This document shows, piece by piece, positions 49,976-61,979 of a stretch of DNA of 64,000 nt (position 1 is the first letter of the stretch; each line of letters starts with the position of its first letter). Source of the DNA: Theobroma cacao (taxonomy: Eukaryota; Streptophyta; Magnoliopsida; Malvales; Malvaceae); the NCBI RefSeq assembly GCF_000208745.1, contig NC_030850.1, positions 32,976,599 through 33,040,598 of the forward strand, given 5' to 3'. Under the pieces are notes generated by a model. The model worked only from the letters and a program-made list of their open reading frames with translations. It made no database searches and had not been told where the DNA came from. Position numbers and translations under genes: made by a program.

Positions 49976-50676
49976 TTGTTGGCCATGAGAAGAGGTATGC
50001 GTACACGTGCTGCGGTCTTGGTTTGTGTCCATTGGCCTGTGCTGTGCCTGACAAAAGTCGATGGAATTGATTCTGGGCTTTGGATTTTTTAAGGCTTACA
50101 ATCCTATTGGTTCTTTTGTAAACTCTCAAACTCCGCTGTCAGGTCAGCCTGTCCCTTGTGAGTGGAGGCATCAGGGCCGGAATGGATTACCCGCTCAGGC
50201 TCGTGGACCTAACCTGTTTTAAGTCGGGTTTGGACGTAGGGTTTACGCTTGAGTCCAGTCTAATCTTTCCATTTCTTTGTCAGAACAGTTCATTACCAAA
50301 AATGAAGAACAACTCAAAGTCAAATTTAGCTATGGCAGCTCACCTTCCTTTCAACCAAGAAAAATGGAGTTTCGGGGTTAGAATCATAAGTCATATTTAG
50401 TACAAAAAGAAGGGACATTGCAATGAATGTTTGCAATATTTATAGACAAACAATCTCAAGATTTTCATCTTTTTAGAAAGGCATGCAAAATCATGCTAGT
50501 GATACATTACGTAGAACCAGCAGCACGTAAATCCTCAAAACAAGTTCACAGTCCACTAGATGTACATAAATTTTTACAGACAGAATCAGATGTTAATGCA
50601 GGTAAACTTATCATACTTGCAGGTGATGTGGACTAAGCGACATTCCTGACAGGCTGGTTTTATCAACAGGTGCAAT
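49976..50676. other. Downstream flank of the receptor-like gene
   Basis: Frames of 70-80 codons without domains. The part from about 50400 to 50676 is probably the 3' UTR of the minus-strand receptor-like gene. Nothing else recognised. Confidence 0.4.
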
Positions 50677-53600
50677 TCAAGGCACATGTATGGAGTCAGG
50701 AGACATGGATATCATCTGAAGCAGACTTGAATTTGAAAATGTTTCTTCCAATGCAGGTCCCCTCTTACTTCCTCCATCAATGCTTTCTTTTGCAATGTGC
50801 ACCAGCTCCCTTGCAACATCAAACATTCCAATTTTGCCATCACCACCAAACAATAAGCACCTGGTTGCTATGTCTGCAACTATTTCTATTTGCTCTCTAC
50901 GAAAAATAGGCTGCTCATGGTAGTAAAGAGATGGATCCACTATTTCTTCTATCTTGCCACTTTTAATTTTTTGCAAGGCTACTGATGGCATGTCTGAATA
51001 TTTGGAGCCTGAAATTATCTCTAACAATAAGAGACCAAAGTCATAAACATCGTTTTTGTGAATATGGGGGTTTTCGTAGTTGTTGCATAAATCAGAACCA
51101 TCTCCAAGGCTAGAGCTAAGCAGTGCAAACCCAGCAACCTTAACTGAGAAATCCGCATCAAGAAAGATGTGGCCTGACGATTTGAGGCCATGATGAAAGA
51201 TAGGTGGAGAAATCTCATGCTGCAAGTATGCTAGGACGCTTGCAGTTTCAGCAGCGATGCTCAGCCTCTTATACCAGTCAAGACCAAATTTTTGTCCTCT
51301 GCTATGTTGTAGATGTTCCTCCAAGGTGCCATTAGCAGGATATTCATAGACCACCATTAAGCTGTAACCAGAGTCGATACAACATCCAAGGAGTCGGGCT
51401 AAATTCCTATGTAAAACTGCAGATAAAAGCTCAATTATGGATAGGACATGAATTAGGTCTCTTTCATTATCACACTGTACCTTCTGCACAGCTATATGTG
51501 AACCATCCCCAAGGACCCCAGCATGAATTGTGCCATTTGTGCCGTCTACAAGCTTCTGACCATCTTCAAATACTCTGGTTGCTTCCTCTAGCTCTCGGTA
51601 ACTGAACAATCTAGTCCCACAAGCTTTCCGGAATGAGATGGTACTATGGAAATGAGCTTGGTCTAAAAATGCACCTGGTTTAACAGGCCGTTTCAGTATG
51701 CAGAGGAATAAGAATAAGGAGGCAAGGATGAAAGCTGCAGCAAGAACACCTGCATGGGAAGAATGGTATGTTATTAATTCTCGCAGCAAGTAGTGAATTT
51801 CATTCGTCAGAGAAATTAAATGACAGCATCTTTAGTTACCAGAAAACTTTTAAAGCTAGATAAGGATAATATTCAGGCCTATCAGATTATGTGATTTTGC
51901 ATAGCAAATCATCATGCAGAAACAAGATATATAACAAAATAATTTATCTCATGATAACATACCGGCTACAATTACAAGTTTCCTTTGACTATGTCTTCGA
52001 CTGTCACATTCCTCACCATACACTTCTTGCCCCTCCTTGATGCAGGCTGTCAAAGGCAGATACAAAACATGGAAGAAATAATAAATACTCTCATTTTAAC
52101 AACAAATTAACTTAATTTTGATCAGCCAATATTTGAATACTATCAACGTTACATGCTTAATATCAGCATTTTCAGAAAAAGTTGGCATGGATGCTCAATG
52201 GATTAAAGAATACCTTACTGTAAAGATACTTATTCACAACTGGTTTAGTCTGGGATATTGGATTAATCAAAATAGTGCTGTAATAAAGTATTACTGGATT
52301 TACATAAATAACTTTATTTATAATATAAGGAAAAGTGCATGAAGCAACCGTTGATTAAATGTGTGTGAGATAAATGGCAACCAAACCACTCATCAATTGA
52401 AGTAATGATAGAAGATTAATCTCAGAGATAATTGAAGTCTTCAATACATCTTGGTGACAGAGAAGTATTTTGTAGAATCTGAAACTGCTTTATAGAAAAG
52501 TTGGAGCTCAGGATGGGCCAGCATGAAGATGCTCATGGGAATAATATTTACTTATCTTAAATAAGTTGCAAATCTCGGATCCTGAAATCATGCACTTATC
52601 TTTTGAATACTTTATACAGTTGCAACAATGATGATGGGTGCACAGAGCAGCCGATGAAAGAGAGAAGGGATGGTTTGCTTTAATTATGTGAAGGAGAGGT
52701 GCACCAATGATGAGAAAATGACTAAATCAATCGGCGCAACTGAGCCACATCATTAAATCACTCCTAATCTTTATTCTCTGTGCAGCCCACCTGGCCTGCA
52801 TTCAGTTGATGGAATTGAGATAGGAAAAATGGCAACCAACAAAACTACTGGAGACTCTACACCCTCGTTGGATTTGCAAACTTGTAGTTCAAATGCAAGT
52901 CTTATCTTAAAGTTTCACAATGTCTTAAATTTTATGATCACCTAAAAATTGAAGCACAGGATGAGAAAATTTCAAATGGAAAGTAATGCTTGTGCAGAAT
53001 GCAGATGATGCAAGCATAAATAAAAATATAAATAAATAAACTACTCACACTTCAAGCATCCAGCTCCATTTGCAAATCCATCACCGACAAACCCATCCTG
53101 ACAAGAGCACCTGACTCCTGCTTCAACTGTCGTGGCATTGACAACATCTGCATTGCTAGCACAAACTCCTCCAGATGTATTTCTAGGAATTGCCCACTCC
53201 AGCTTAACCCCGCGCTCCCCTGTGTTGGTTCCACGGGGAACCACCCACGACGAAAATCCTCTGCATCCAAACTTGGAAAAACTCGAAAACCCATCTCCAT
53301 AATGCCAAATGGTATGATCAGAAAGCGAATAACAGCATGCCAGGGATCCACCACTGTTGCCATCACAACCAGGCAAGTCGGTTGTTTCACAATCTGCTTT
53401 ACACAAAGAAGAGTCTTCACAATCATATAAACCTATAACATTGTCGCCGGAAATACCAAAGTAGTCATTTCCTGCAAAACCAAAAGCATTCAAGTCGTTG
53501 TACTGACGACAGGTGGAGCTTCCAGGAAAGTCTACCAGTATACCATCAGGGAAGAACTCGAGTATTCCGTAGCTTTCAATGCCAATGTGGAGGTAAAGGG

Positions 53601-53811
53601 TAGTGGAATTCAAGCAAGAAAGATGGAAAGCATTGGAAACTGAGGCACAAGAAGTGTTCAAATGAAATGGAAATGGTATGTGTAAATTGCCACATTTGTC
53701 ATTGCACTGGTTTGGAAGCAAAAAGGATTGCGTTTGCTGACGCTGTTGCAAAGAGATTCCTGGCTGATTAAGAGATAAGAGAGTAAATGAAGATAAAAGT
53801 AGAGCTAACAT
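50677..53811 (-). CDS. WAK-like receptor with a degenerate (probably inactive) kinase domain
   Basis: Three exons, minus strand: 53811-53049, 52046-51963 and 51749-50677, in phase, for 639 residues. The N-terminus is a signal peptide (MLALLLSSFTLLSL). It is followed by a galacturonan-binding WAK domain beginning CNDKCGNLHIPFPFHLN and a Cys-rich end, CSCQDGFVGDG. A transmembrane segment (GVLAAAFILASLFLFLCIL) starts near residue 283. The kinase-like domain lacks the key residues: the glycine loop is weak (VDGTNGTIHAG), the VAIK lysine position is Gln371 (IAVQKV), the HRD motif is HHG (about 468-470) with His in place of the catalytic-loop Asn, and DFG is GFA (about 489-491). This agrees with the Arabidopsis gene described as a probably inactive receptor-like kinase, At2g46850, which also neighbours a pyrophosphatase gene. 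A role as a cell-wall sensor or scaffold at the plasma membrane is inference. Confidence 0.9.
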
Positions 53812-55486
53812 TGCCTTGTGAACTTGTTGACTTGCTTGGTTCAGAGAAAATATTTGGAAACTAAAAGGCCTTTAAAGAAACACAAAGAGAAAGGCAGAAT
53901 CACGCTCATGGCTAGCTCAAAAGTGTCTGAAATACTAAAAACACTACGTATAAAAAAGATGGGCCAATCATGTTCAGCCATTTCAAACACGACCCCACAA
54001 AGAGTAGGACCGAAATAGCCACGTGTCAAGATCAAGGGCTCATATGAGGAACAAAAAGGATGGTGGAGTGATGCGTGGGAGTGTGGCCACGGGAGTTGGG
54101 GAAGTGAAGAAGATTGGTCTGTGGAATGGGCTACAATTTGTACCTCATGGGACAGCGTGCATTTACGTGAGGGTGGGGAGTATTTCGATTTTCGATTCAA
54201 CTAAACAGCCTTAAACTATCTCATCTCTTTCAATAAAATAGTTTGATTTATCTCTTTGCTGTCCTTAATCTCTTCCTTTTATAGTTTATAGTAAACGCAA
54301 TTTGCATGGTTTTGATTTTTGAAGCTTTGGTAGCTGCAAATCAGAAATGCAAGTCTAATTTTTATGCGTAATTTGGTTTCAGAATTACGGAATGTCAGAT
54401 CTAAATGCAAAAGATTTTCCAACCCCCAAAGCCACGCGCTTCCGTGTAAATGTTACTCGCTTCTCCGCTGGATTCTCCTATGACAGCTGTGCTTTCATTC
54501 ACTGTTGGGATTGGGGATCTCTCTAATCTTGTATCCAAACGGGAGGTGATTGTCCCAATTCTGTGTGTGTGCAGTGGTGCTGTTCTGGGTTCCGCTGCAG
54601 CCTTGAGTTGGGATGCTAATCTCCATTGCGGTTACGTGGCGAAATCTTGTAGGTTCTGAATAAAAGAATGTTCCCCACTAACAAGTCAGCTTTGTGGGGC
54701 CCAACATATCCTTTAAATTTTATATAATTTTTTGACATTACGTTCAAATAATTTTTTAAAAATTTTAAATAAATTTTATTACGTTTAATTAAATTATATA
54801 TATATTTTTTTTATTAAATAAGTTTGCATAACTAATTATCAATTAATTACAATTAATCAAACTATACTTGTTATTTTATACACATGAAACTGATATATGT
54901 AAGATGAAAAATATTATATGATCGTGTTATTATATCAAATTAATATGTTATGTTATCATTAATTATGATATGTCAATATGTTATATTATAAAGCATATTA
55001 CGTCAGTGTCACAAAAGAAAATGACAAATGATATTTTGATTAAGTCAATTATTAGTTATAAATATTTTTTTCATAATTGAGAGAAGAGAGATTTAAACTC
55101 TGCTCTTTAGTTAGGGGTTCATACATCAACTAATGAGTTAAATGCTAAAATGTAATTATAAATATTTATTTGATTTAAAATAAAAATATAAAAATTTATT
55201 TAGCTTAAAATAAAAATATAAGAGTTTGATTGAATATAATAAAAGTATAAAGATTTATTTAAATTTTTTAAATAATTTAAAAACTTTTTTGAATATTATG
55301 CCTAATTCTTTTATTCAGTGTTCTTTTTTATTTTTTAAGTAAAAATATGTTTATAATTAAAAATGTTTAATAACAAAAAGAGAGAGTTTATTCATAACAT
55401 CCTAACATCATACTTGAACTTTCTAATTGATATACAAATAATGAGGGATAAAATCTTAGCTTACGAGTAATAAATTAATTAATAGT
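53812..55486. other. Intergenic region upstream of the receptor-like gene
   Basis: The first 400 bases should include the promoter of the minus-strand receptor gene. A 69-codon plus-strand frame (54450-54659) and others have no domain. From 54700 on the DNA is very A/T-rich. A short interspersed sequence at about 55085-55150 (GATTTAAAC ... ACTAATGAGTTAAATGCT) resembles one near 17765-17825. Confidence 0.4.
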
Positions 55487-56036
55487 AGTATTTTATAAAG
55501 TAAAATATCAAAATATTTTTAAGTTTTGATTAAAATTATATAGAGTTTATTAGTTTTTAAAATAAACATTTTGTTAAAAAAATATTTTTGTTAAACAAAT
55601 AAGATGATATGATAATATTTTAAGAATAATTTTACATTTTATTATTTTTAAAAATTATCATTAAATAAATTGTAATTTTTATTTAAAAAAAAAAATTTGA
55701 CCACTTGCTAGTGTCGATCGGGGATTGAGGCTACCAAGAAAGCACCAGAACCAGTGCTCTGTTGGGAGCTTCGATGTTCCTTGGGGAGTTAGAGTTGGGA
55801 CTCCCTAAAGAAGCACTGATCTGGTGCTTCCCAGAGGACTCAGAGGTAGAGATGGGTGGTTGGTCAGAAGACGTCGTCAGTCAGTTTGAGAGAAAGAAAA
55901 TAATAAAAAAAATAACATTTTAATATTAATATCGTTTAGACGTTCAGACAGAATATTTATTTTAAAAATTAATAAATTTTTATGAAATTTTGATCAAAAT
56001 TTAATATTATCTAAATATTTTACTCTATTTTATACG
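55487..56036. mobile_element. Palindromic TIR element (MITE/foldback type), about 550 bp
   Basis: The first about 95 bases and the reverse complement of the last about 95 bases are alike: AAGTAAAATAT, AGTTTTGATTAAAAT and TTTTTAAAATAAA on the left match AGAGTAAAATAT, AATTTTGATCAAAAT and TTTTTAAAATAAA on the right. The GC-rich core also folds back: AAGCACCAGAACCAGTGCTC near 55740 pairs with the segment near 55818. It contains no ORF. The transcript of the whole unit would form a long imperfect hairpin. Ends are approximate and a target-site duplication was not confirmed. Confidence 0.7.
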
Positions 56037-56264
56037 ATAAATCATTTCATTCTCTCAAGACCAATGACATTGTAGACATTTCTTAAAAGTATTAACTTCC
56101 AAGTAAAATACATGTAAGTGCATGAACAAAAAGCCGAAAAAGGTGGGACAAGGGAATGAATGTAGTGCAAATACCAAGACCATTTATTGAGACTTATTCT
56201 AAACAACGACCCAAATATTCAAAATTGATAACGACAAGTTATCGTAAATAACCTTATGAAGACG

Positions 56265-56450
56265 TTAGTCCCTCTCCTTAGGCGTAACCTTGGACTCCAC
56301 CTTCTGGGTCTTTACCTTGGAAGCAAGGAAAGATTCTTCTTCGAGTCAGTTCCGTATATGCTTAACGTTGCGCCTAAAAATCGTAGCCGACTGTTTAACG
56401 TCGCTTCTCAGTAAAAGAACCACCGCGCTGACGCCTGCCACTGTTAACAT
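56265..56450 (-). pseudogene. Small conserved-looking ORF (61 codons) with one internal stop
   Basis: From an ATG at 56450 the minus strand reads MLTVAGVSAVVLLL, a short hydrophobic segment, then RSDVKQSATIFRRNVKHIRN, a TGA at 56348-56346, then LEEESFLASKVKTQK and KVTPKERD with a TAA at 56267-56265. The composition, with a hydrophobic N-terminus, amphipathic basic centre and charged tail, resembles a family of small plant membrane-anchored proteins I remember only loosely, in which a Trp would be expected at the stop position (TGG to TGA). It is intronless. It could be a processed pseudogene, a gene with a nonsense change, a sequencing error or chance. Confidence 0.4.
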
Positions 56451-57332
56451 AAAGTTCGTCAACGCCACGACCAGGGATGGAAGCAGAGAGAGAGCCGAGT
56501 GGTTTAAAATTGAAGGGGTTTTATTTGGAGATTTTTTCTTTTGATAATGAGATTATTGATACTATCATATATTATTTAAATTAAAATTATTAATAATAAT
56601 TAATTTAAATTTAAATTTTTATATAAATATTAGTGATTTTAATATTTGTTGTATACATTAATATCTATAATGCGCATGCGAGATATATATATGTCCATCC
56701 TTACATTAAATTTTGGAATCTAAGTATGAGACCCATAAATAAATGACGAACAGAAGGAGATCAAACTCAATTTAGAAACATCTTATCTAATGAGAAACAC
56801 GAAGATTCAAAAGGCAATTAAATTGGAACCTATCCCATTCCCAAGGCTTTGGAAAATAGTCTTTAAAATAATAATTTGGTGGGTAAAAAATATATATAAA
56901 AATCTAAATATCCAAAGCCAATATATAAATATATAAATATTATATATATATATATATATATATAATATTTATATTCTCCCAAGTCTCCAACTGCTAATGG
57001 AAGTCTATCTTTCATCAGAAAGTGTATAAGTCTACCTGCCAACATCGGCGTCGTTTCCACACAAACAAAAAAAAAAAAAGAACAAGAAAAACAAAATCAA
57101 ATAAAAAAACAACTGCAAACGTCTTTAAATATATTTACTCTTCTGTGTGTCTGTGTGAGTGTCGTGTCTTTCTCTTTTTAAGTTTTTGTGAAAGAGGAAA
57201 ACACCCACGATCTTTAACAAAATCATCATCGTCACCACCATTACAAAACAGCCAAAGGACAACAAACGATGATGTTCTTAACTCAGAGAACAAAAACCCA
57301 GTAAAGCGAGTGAGTCAACTTGTTGGTTCTTG
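56451..57332. other. Upstream region of ATG1
   Basis: Contains a (TA)n run at about 56939-56964 and the presumed promoter and leader of ATG1, which is rich in A-runs. No clear TATA box position was chosen. No other gene recognised. Confidence 0.4.
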
Positions 57333-60300
57333 ATGATGACGATGGATCTCGGGGGAACAGGCCCAGGCCAGGCCCGACTAGTGGGAGACTATATACTGGG
57401 TCCGAGAATCGGGTCGGGTTCATTCGCGGTGGTTTGGAGGTCAAGGCACAGGCAACATGGGTTGGAAGTAGCTGTTAAAGAGATTGATAAGAAACTCCTG
57501 AGCTCTAAAGTCAGTGAAAATCTGTTTAAAGAAATTTCCATTCTCAGCACCATTAATCACCCCAATATCATCCAATTTTTCGAAGCCATTGAGGTCTCTT
57601 TTTTTATAATATATATTTAATCAATACCCACTCTTTTTTTTCTTTTTAATTTTTGAATTCTTCTATGATTGATTAATGGTGTAAATAATGCTGTGGCAGA
57701 CTGGAGATAAGATTTTTCTAGTGTTGGAGTATTGTGATGGAGGGGATCTTGCGGCTTATATTCATCGACATGGAAAAGTGTCGGAGGAAGTTGCCAGGCA
57801 TTTTATGAGGCAATTGGGTACTAAATTTTTTATTTTTATAGTTTCCATGACAATGTTTAGGCTATTGGTTTTTACTTCGGAACCTCATTAATAGTAGTAG
57901 CAGTTTTTAAATTATTAATATTTGATGGCTGGGCAATTGGGTTTTTTGCAATTTTCAATTCTGTTTTTGCTTTATAATTGTAGTTAGATGCTCTTTATTG
58001 CAGTGTTTGGGCAAGTGGGTTTTAGTTGGGAACCTCAAAAAACAGTTAAAAGAAGAAACTTTTGGTTGTTTAGTTACAGTTTTTAAATTAAATGCTTAAC
58101 AGTTAGGGAATGGGTTTTGCAATTTTTACTTTTGGAAATTATTTTTTGTCCTGTTTAGCGTGAGTAAGATATTCTTAATTACAGTGTTTAGGCAAATGGA
58201 TATGATGCCAAACTTAGAAATTTGAATCTTTTCTTTTTCTCTTTTGTTTGTTCATCTTTATTCTTCAGTTACGGTTGAATTCTGTAGTACTTTTTTAGGT
58301 GGTTGGGGCAATTGGAAGTGGGATCTTCGTAGAAATAGTATTTGGCTGTTCAAATTCAAACATATTAATGCTATATAAGTTGGTGGTTAAGAGAGTGAGT
58401 ATGTTGTTAGTGTTTCTTCGTAGGAGCTCATTTTTTCCCCATATCCCATTGTTTACCCGTTTATATTCATTTGCTATTTGGCTTATTGAAAAATCTGAAA
58501 ATCCCCAATGTGTGTACTATCTCATGCAGCTGCAGGATTGCAAGTTCTTCAAGAAAAACATCTTATTCACCGGGATTTAAAGCCACAGGTGTGGTACTCG
58601 ATTATCGTAGTTTAGTCTTATATACCCTTAGTAGGATGTTGATTTTCTCGTTAGACTTGTGTTGTTCTTGCTACAAAGTCAAATTTAGATTATTGATATG
58701 AGACCCCCAGTGCAGACCGTGTTCTTTGGTTATAGAATGTATATAGTTTAAAAAGACATTTATATGTTAAGTTTTATAGGACTCTGTAATGTACTTCTCT
58801 CTTGTTGGATGTGAGTATCTCTGTTTAGTAATTAACTGGCATCTAATAGCTGTAGTTGTCAAGTGATGAAGACTGGATCTTTGTTTATCAATTTATTTTC
58901 TTTAAATTTGTTGCAAGTTTTGCAGAACTTACTACTGTCAACTAAAGGAGCAACTCCACATCTGAAGATAGGAGACTTTGGTTTTGCAAGGTGACCATTT
59001 TAATGGCCTTTTACAAATTGGCACGAGAATTAGTTCATCAACCTTACTTCACTTTAAAACCTATTATAACTTCATCTGTTTGTTGCTTTTGATACTTTTA
59101 TTGGAGAATTTGTTTTCCTTCTCTTCTCAATCTCTTCGATCGGAAAAGTCTATTCCCTGCACGTCTGCACCCCATACCCAATACCCCCTCCCCTCTCCCC
59201 CACCCTCAATAAGAAGAAGAAGAAGGAGAAGAAGAAGGAGAAGAAGAAGAAGAAGAAGAATAACCTTTTGTCAAAGCCAATGTTGAGAAAATTTGTTGCA
59301 TGAAACATCTGGTCAGCCATGTTCTTGTGTCATAGTTTAGGCTCCACTGGTTTATGCAGTGAAATCTTCTTCTAGTTTTCAGCAGTTTCAGAATTATATA
59401 ATCAAGTTTGTGATTTAGATAATTATATGAAGTCTTTGACACATGGATTGTTAGTTTTTCATAAAATTTAGTTGATTAACCTTGTGTTGCAGGTCCCTGA
59501 CACCGCAAGACTTGGCTGATACACTATGTGGTTCACCATTGTACATGGCTCCGGAGATTATTCAGAATCAGAAGTATGATGCAAAGGTGAAACAAGTCTA
59601 TGGCTTTAGTTCCTCCCTTCCTTCTTCCCTTTGGCTGTTTTCATTTCCTATCTTTACATAGATGTGATACTATATGCAGGCTGATTTGTGGAGTGTTGGG
59701 GCAATCTTATTTCAGTTGGTCACTGGGAAGCCACCGTTTAATGGCAATAATCAGTTACAGGTTTCTGGGAGGAGGAATCTGTTCTTCTTATTATCAAAGC
59801 TTAAATGCTTCTTGTATTCATTGTGATTCTCTGCTGTACACAGCTGTTCCAGAACATATTGAGATCTACTGAACTGCAGTTTCCAGAAGGCACCTTGGAA
59901 GAACTACATCCAGATTGTGTTGATCTTTGCAGAAGCTTGTTACGTCATAATCCAGGTACTGTTTGCTATTAGGCAGGTTTCTGTGCTTAAACTACAACTG
60001 TCTTGAGTTTGGGTTTTTATATATTGTTGAGATATTTATGCTAAAAAATGTGAAAATTCGATATAATGCCTGCAATTTGCAAATATTTGGGATTTTTGCT
60101 TTTCCTGCATTACTTATCCAAGGGGCTTTAATTAAAATTGAGCTTCCATTTTCAGTTGAGCGTCTGACATTTGGGGAATTTTTCAATCACAAGTTCCTGG
60201 GCGAGTCAAGGTAAAATCTTCTTTAATGTGCATTTGTTGCTCCCTGATTGGACATCTTCTATGATATGTTATCTAAAAGTCAAAGCAATTGAAGCTACTT

Positions 60301-61979
60301 GGATTGAATTTATTGTATCATTATCTGTAGCGAGGAGGTGCATGTTGAGCGGGCCTCATCAGTTCTGCAATCGAAATCAATGGTTGAGCAGTTTGATTCT
60401 TCTGCCTCTGAGAAGAAATCTCAATTATTGTCTGGGCATTCCGTGGACGGATCTAGGCAAAATCCAAAAGCAGCTAGTTCAGTTTTACATGATAGAGTAT
60501 TACATACAAATGAGCATGGGTGTTCATCCAGTATCAAAGGGAAATCTGTTGATAACCAATGTTCATCAGATCAGCCCACAGGTGAACTATTGAAGAGTGT
60601 ACTAATTTATGCTCATGTCTTTTTCTTTTTCTTTTATTTTTGGTAATTTCCTTATTTTCCCTTGTATGACCAGTAGCTGATTCAACGGAGTCTATTGAGA
60701 AAGATTATGTTCTGGTCAACCCTCATTTTGAATCAATGGAGACTTTTTCTTATTACCTTGACACATCCCTGCAAGATAATTCAAGTATTAAGCTTTTCAA
60801 GTGCCCAGCAAAGAAGAGTGACCAGGAATCAGCAGTTGCTGGACAAACAAAGGAGACAACTGGGAGTTCTGCAGGTTCTGTAAAAATTCCACAAGTTCAG
60901 GGATTGGATCCACCAGCAACATCGTCTAAATCAGCTTTGTTAATGGAAGTGCAGCAACTTAGCATACTGCATCCTTCAACTAGACTGCAGTTGTTGCATC
61001 AGTGTGCACAGGCTATTACCGAACTAGCTCAAGAAAAGGTAAGTTACTGTTGTTGCAGATGACTTTCTTGGTCAAACTGAATTCTCACTTTGTAGTAAGG
61101 TTTCTGATATTCTCAGTTGCTTTGAATAGAACTTCTCAAACAGCTGTTGGATGCAGTATAATGCAGGACTGTTTCTAGAATCATTTTCTGTTGAACTTGT
61201 TGTCTTGGCTATATGGAAGAAAGCCCTTCAGATCTGCAGCTCTTGGATGAACTCTGCTGCTGAAAATGAGTTACCTGGAAGCAGTTCAGGCAATGAACCT
61301 ACAAATGTTCAGGGTAGTGCACACTTGTCTCCAAATTCAGAATACAATGTAGATTTTAGCAGGCCTTCATCTGTTGGCATATGGGTGCAGCAACAGTTTA
61401 TTGTTGCATGTGATCATGCGGAGAAGTTATCATGTCATCTGCAAGATATGGATGGTTAGGCTGTCAATCTGAAATATTACTTTTTCTTTTTTATAGAATC
61501 TGAAATAATATTTTGTTCTTAACTTAGTCTCTCAATTGGGTTTTCATCTGATTTAAGATCTGTCAAATATATTGCAGCTACTGCTGAGATGCCTGATGCC
61601 ATGGATATAATATATGAAAAAGCACTCACTATTGGGAAAAGCGGTGCTGTGAGTAACTTGTGTTCATTCATGTCATAATTTATTTTCTTCTCCCTTTGTA
61701 GTTGTTACTGATTAATCAAAATGGGTTTTTTCATTGTTCTAGGTAGATGAGTATATGGAGAACAAAGGTAGTGCAGCAGCATCTTACTCTAAAGCAATGC
61801 TGTTACTTTCATTTATTATTGCAGAGGCGACGAATTTGCCATTGAAACCACAATTTTCATTGGCTCCTGCCGATAAGATGCGAATTCAGAGGTACATTAA
61901 CAAGTTGCAGTCTCATCAATGTCAGTTTCTAACATCAGCACCATTTCCTAAGCTGTCTGCAGACTCCCACAACAAGTGA
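57333..61979 (+). CDS. ATG1: Autophagy-initiating serine/threonine kinase ATG1
   Basis: Thirteen coding exons: 57333-57593, 57700-57817, 58530-58588, 58926-58990, 59493-59586, 59680-59760, 59844-59955, 60156-60210, 60331-60581, 60674-61038, 61157-61454, 61578-61648 and 61743-61979, all in phase, giving about 688 residues. The kinase domain (about 20-280) is intact: glycine loop [13 protein letters not shown], Lys49 in VAVKEI, HRD at 140-142, DFG at 163-165 and APE at 187-189. A Ser-rich linker holds EKDYVLV (about 374-380), a good candidate for an ATG8-interacting motif of the W/F/Y-x-x-L/I/V type. The C-terminal part ([14 protein letters not shown] onward) resembles the ATG13-binding tandem MIT region of ATG1 proteins. 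ATG1 works with ATG13 and ATG11 to start autophagosome formation. Three in-frame ATGs (57333, 57336, 57342) compete as start. The closest Arabidopsis relative is inferred to be ATG1a, which lies beside NGA2. Confidence 0.93.
59212..59263. repeat. (GAA/GGA)n microsatellite in ATG1 intron 4
   Basis: A purine-rich trinucleotide run inside the intron 58991-59492. It is not translated. Confidence 0.9.

Noticed and set aside
53052..53426. 124-codon minus-strand frame within the receptor gene
   Set aside because: A different frame of exon 1 of the WAK-like gene, whose real frame carries the signal peptide and Cys pattern.
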